The translations under genes and the position numbers were made by a program. 7,698 nt of DNA from Clostridia bacterium (lineage in GTDB: Bacteria; Bacillota; Clostridia; Oscillospirales; Butyricicoccaceae), in the NCBI GenBank assembly GCA_017556565.1, contig JAFYMQ010000091.1, positions 1 through 7,698 on the forward strand, in the 5' to 3' direction. Of the stretch, positions 5,379 to 7,698 are shown piece by piece. Each line of letters opens with the position of its first letter. Within the stretch, counting starts at the first letter, position 1. Below the pieces are notes generated by a model. That model was not told where the DNA came from, searched no databases, and saw only the letters and a program-made list of their open reading frames with translations.

Positions 5379-6816
5379 ACGTATTCCCGAAGCCGAGTTT
5401 GCCCGTCAGCGCCAGGAAGTTCTGGCACAGTGGCCTACCGGTAAGGATGTTAACCTCGAAGAGGCAGTTGCATATCAGAAGGCTATTCCCCAGGAGCGTC
5501 GCTTTGGCGACAAGCTGATCAAGGCCAAGAACGAAGGCCGCACCCTGATCCAGCCCCGCGCAGGTGTTCCCGTTGTTGAGGAGCACATCAAGCTGATGAA
5601 GCTCCTGGAGGAGAAGGGCGAGGCAGACCTGCTGCCCTCCACCATCGACTCTTACACCCGTCAGAATCGCTACGTCGAAGCTGAGAACGGCATCCAGGAG
5701 TCCATCCGTCTGGGCAGAGCAATGCTCAACGGCTTCCCCGCAGTAAACCACGGTGTTGCAAAGTGCCGTCAGGTTGTTGAGAGTGTCAACACTCCTCTGC
5801 AGGTTCGTCACGGTACTCCCGACGCTCGTCTGCTGACCGAAATCACCTACGCAGGCGGCTTTACCTCCTACGAAGGCGGCGGTATCTCCTACAACCTGCC
5901 CTACTGCAAGAACGTTCCCATGGAGCGCACCATCCGCGACTGGCAGTACGTTGACCGTCTGACCGGTCTGTACGAGGAAATGGGCGTATCCATCAACCGT
6001 GAGCCCTACGGCCCCCTCACCGGTACTCTGGTACCTCCCTGTATCTCCCACGCAGCAGCTATCATCGAGGCTCTGCTGGCAGCTGAGCAGGGTGTTAAGA
6101 ACATCACCGTCGGCTACGGCCAGTGCGGCAACCTGGTTCAGGACATCGCAGCTATCAAGTCCCTGCAGGCTCTGACCGATGAGTACATGGCAAAGTACGG
6201 CTACAACGACGTAGTTGTTACCACCGTTTTCCATCAGTGGATGGGCGGCTTCCCCGCAGACGAAGCAAAGGCATTCGGTGTTATCTCCTCCGCAAGCCTT
6301 ATCGCAGCTCTTTCCAAGGCAACCAAGGTCATCGTCAAGAGCCCCCACGAGGCAGTAGGTATCCCCACCATGGAAGCTAACGCTGAGGGTATGCGCTGCA
6401 CCAAGCAGGTTGTCAACATGATGGCTGATCAGGAGTTCAAGGATGTCCGCCTCGAGGGCGAAATCGCAATCATCTGCGAAGAGACCCGTGCTATCGTTGA
6501 CAAGTGCTTCGAGCTGGGTATGGGCGACATCGCTGTCGGTGTATGCCGCGGCGTAGAAGCAGGCGTTCTGGACGTTCCCTTCGCACCCTGCCGTGCAAAC
6601 AAGGGCCTCATGCTGCCCTGCCGTGACAACGACGGCGCTGTCCGTATCCTGAACACCGGTAACCTGCCCTTCAGCAAGGAGCTCAAGGACTTCCACGCAA
6701 GCAAGATCGCAGAGCGTGCAAAGGCAGAGAAGAGAGACGCTTCCTTCCAGATGGTCATTGACGACGTTTACGCAATCGGCAAGGGCAGACTGGTAGGCCG
6801 TCCCAAGAACATCTGA
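5362..6816 (+). CDS. glmE: Glutamate mutase epsilon (E) subunit, catalytic
   Basis: Large catalytic subunit of glutamate mutase, a TIM-barrel protein that binds glutamate and, with two GlmS chains, runs the radical carbon-skeleton rearrangement to 3-methylaspartate. The start is ATG 5362, with AAGGAG at 5346-5351 ten bases upstream, giving 484 residues, within one or two of the characterised clostridial proteins. With this start the residues known from the Clostridium cochlearium enzyme fall at identical numbers: the arginine claw Arg66 (QPRAG), Arg100 and Arg149 (QVRHG); Glu171 (SYEGGG), Tyr177 and Tyr181; and Lys322, Lys326 and Glu330 (KVIVKSPHE). This supports both the start and an active enzyme. 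Codon use is strongly biased (ATC, CTG, GTT), as in a highly expressed gene. It overlaps glmL by 17 bases and precedes mal by 44 bases. Confidence 0.97.
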   Translation: MDLQNKRIPEAEFARQRQEVLAQWPTGKDVNLEEAVAYQKAIPQERRFGDKLIKAKNEGRTLIQPRAGVPVVEEHIKLMKLLEEKGEADLLPSTIDSYTRQNRYVEAENGIQESIRLGRAMLNGFPAVNHGVAKCRQVVESVNTPLQVRHGTPDARLLTEITYAGGFTSYEGGGISYNLPYCKNVPMERTIRDWQYVDRLTGLYEEMGVSINREPYGPLTGTLVPPCISHAAAIIEALLAAEQGVKNITVGYGQCGNLVQDIAAIKSLQALTDEYMAKYGYNDVVVTTVFHQWMGGFPADEAKAFGVISSASLIAALSKATKVIVKSPHEAVGIPTMEANAEGMRCTKQVVNMMADQEFKDVRLEGEIAIICEETRAIVDKCFELGMGDIAVGVCRGVEAGVLDVPFAPCRANKGLMLPCRDNDGAVRILNTGNLPFSKELKDFHASKIAERAKAEKRDASFQMVIDDVYAIGKGRLVGRPKNI

Positions 6817-6860
6817 GTTATCAACACCTGATATAAAAATAATATAAGGAGTTTTTCAAA

Positions 6861-7698
6861 ATGAAAATAGCTAATATTGTTTGCTCCGGCGGACGTACCG
6901 GTTTCTATTTTGACGATCAGCGCGCTATCAAGAAGGGCGCTGGCCACGACGGCGTTTTCTACATCGGCGCTCCCGTAACCGACGGCTTTACCTCTGTCCG
7001 TCAGGCAGGTGAGTCCATCTCCGTTATGATCATCCTCGAGGACGGTCAGGTTGCATACGGCGACTGCGCAGCAGTTCAGTACTCCGGTGCAGGCGGACGT
7101 GATCCCCTGTTCCTGGCAAAGGACTTCATCCCCGTTATCGAGAAGGAAATCGCTCCCAAGCTCATCGGCAAGGAAGCTGACAATTTCCGCGATCTGGCTG
7201 CTTTCATGGAAGCTATCACTGTTGACGGCAAGCGCCTGCACACCGCTATCCGCTACGGCCTCAGCCAGGCTCTGCTGGATGCAGTAGCAAAGGCAACCGG
7301 CCGCCTCATGTGCGAAGTCGTTGCTGACGAGTACGGCTGCACCGTTTCCGAAAAGCCCATCGACATCTTCACCCAGTCCGGTGACGATCGTTATGACAAC
7401 TCCGACAAGATGATCATCAAGGGCGCACAGGTTCTGCCCCACGCTCTGATCAACAACGTAGCTGACAAGCTGGGCACCAAGGGCGAGAAGCTGGCTGACT
7501 ACGTAGCATGGCTGCGTGACCGTATCCTGTCCAAGAGAATCGACGAGAGCTACAACCCCGTTCTGCACATTGACGTTTACGGCACCATCGGCGCTGCCTT
7601 CGGCAACAACAACTACAAGGCCATGGCAGATTACATCGAAAAGCTGGGCAAGATCGCCAAGCCTTTCCACCTGCGTATTGAAGGCCCCATGGACTGCG
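6861..7698 (+). CDS. mal: 3-methylaspartate ammonia-lyase, N-terminal two thirds (3' truncated by window edge)
   Basis: Methylaspartase, an enolase-superfamily enzyme that eliminates ammonia from (2S,3S)-3-methylaspartate to give mesaconate, the step after glutamate mutase. The start is ATG 6861, with AAGGAG at 6846-6851 nine bases upstream. 279 residues are visible of a family length near 410. Recognisable parts are the N-terminal capping domain (GFYFDDQRAIKKGAGHDGVF) and the barrel with Gln172 (FTQSGDDRYDN), His194 (VLPHALIN) and the Mg2+ ligand Asp238 (HIDVYGTIG), matching the numbering of the Clostridium tetanomorphum enzyme as I recall it. The next metal ligand is the Glu of LRIEGPMD near residue 274. 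The catalytic Lys near 331 lies beyond the window. No terminator or promoter is seen in the 44-base gap after glmE, so it is co-transcribed. Mesaconase genes often follow in clostridial loci but are outside the window. Confidence 0.96.
   Translation, partial: MKIANIVCSGGRTGFYFDDQRAIKKGAGHDGVFYIGAPVTDGFTSVRQAGESISVMIILEDGQVAYGDCAAVQYSGAGGRDPLFLAKDFIPVIEKEIAPKLIGKEADNFRDLAAFMEAITVDGKRLHTAIRYGLSQALLDAVAKATGRLMCEVVADEYGCTVSEKPIDIFTQSGDDRYDNSDKMIIKGAQVLPHALINNVADKLGTKGEKLADYVAWLRDRILSKRIDESYNPVLHIDVYGTIGAAFGNNNYKAMADYIEKLGKIAKPFHLRIEGPMDC

Noticed and set aside
4341..6696. Long open frames on the - strand opposite glmL and glmE (324 and 442 codons), and a similar one opposite mal up to 7670
   Set aside because: They are mirror frames caused by the strong codon bias of the + strand genes. 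They have no ribosome sites, are low-complexity in Val, Ala, Leu and Gly, and oppose proteins whose catalytic residues are fully conserved.

Overview
The window looks like a chromosomal segment from an anaerobic Firmicute, most likely a gut clostridium of the Oscillospiraceae/Ruminococcaceae type. The evidence is a complete start of a methylaspartate (glutamate fermentation) operon, strong AGGAG-type ribosome binding sites, TTGACA/TATAAT-type promoters, and palindromic intergenic repeats of a kind I associate with that group. The taxonomic call is an inference; no rRNA or marker gene is present.

Layout. (1) Positions 2-769, + strand: the C-terminal part of an AspT/YidE/YbjL-family transporter, ending at a perfect stem-loop terminator (786-816). 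(2) Positions 842-1041: two kinds of palindromic intergenic repeat. (3) Positions 1100-2193, + strand: a promoter with an 8-G run in its spacer, then a lone type IV prepilin-like gene with a C-terminal DUF6273-like domain. This gene uses more A/T-rich codons than its neighbours. It is followed by a second terminator (2211-2241) that is the exact reverse complement of the first, and by a second copy of the hairpin array (2252-2388). The prepilin gene is therefore bracketed by two terminator-plus-array blocks. (4) Positions 2391-3374, - strand: a GntR-family regulator with a C-terminal domain I do not recognise. (5) Positions 3375-3554: a divergent promoter region with back-to-back -35 boxes, a 27-bp imperfect palindrome between them, and a 16-bp perfect palindrome over the -10 box of the regulator gene. 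(6) Positions 3555-7698, + strand: glmS, glmL, glmE and mal (mal runs off the window).

How the genes work together. GlmS binds the cobalamin coenzyme and GlmE carries the substrate site; together they form coenzyme B12-dependent glutamate mutase, which converts L-glutamate to (2S,3S)-3-methylaspartate. GlmL belongs to the ASKHA ATPase family associated with this mutase and is probably its reactivator. Mal removes ammonia from methylaspartate to give mesaconate, which the pathway takes on to citramalate and then acetate plus pyruvate. The catalytic residues of GlmE fall at the same numbers as in the characterised clostridial enzyme, so the system is probably functional. The divergent GntR protein is the natural candidate regulator of the operon and of itself. 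The transporter could supply or export an acidic amino acid or dicarboxylate, but that link rests only on proximity and family.

The least ordinary part is the prepilin locus: a homopolymeric G tract inside a promoter spacer (a possible phase-variation switch), flanked by matching terminators and arrays of small hairpins whose stems change sequence while staying paired.
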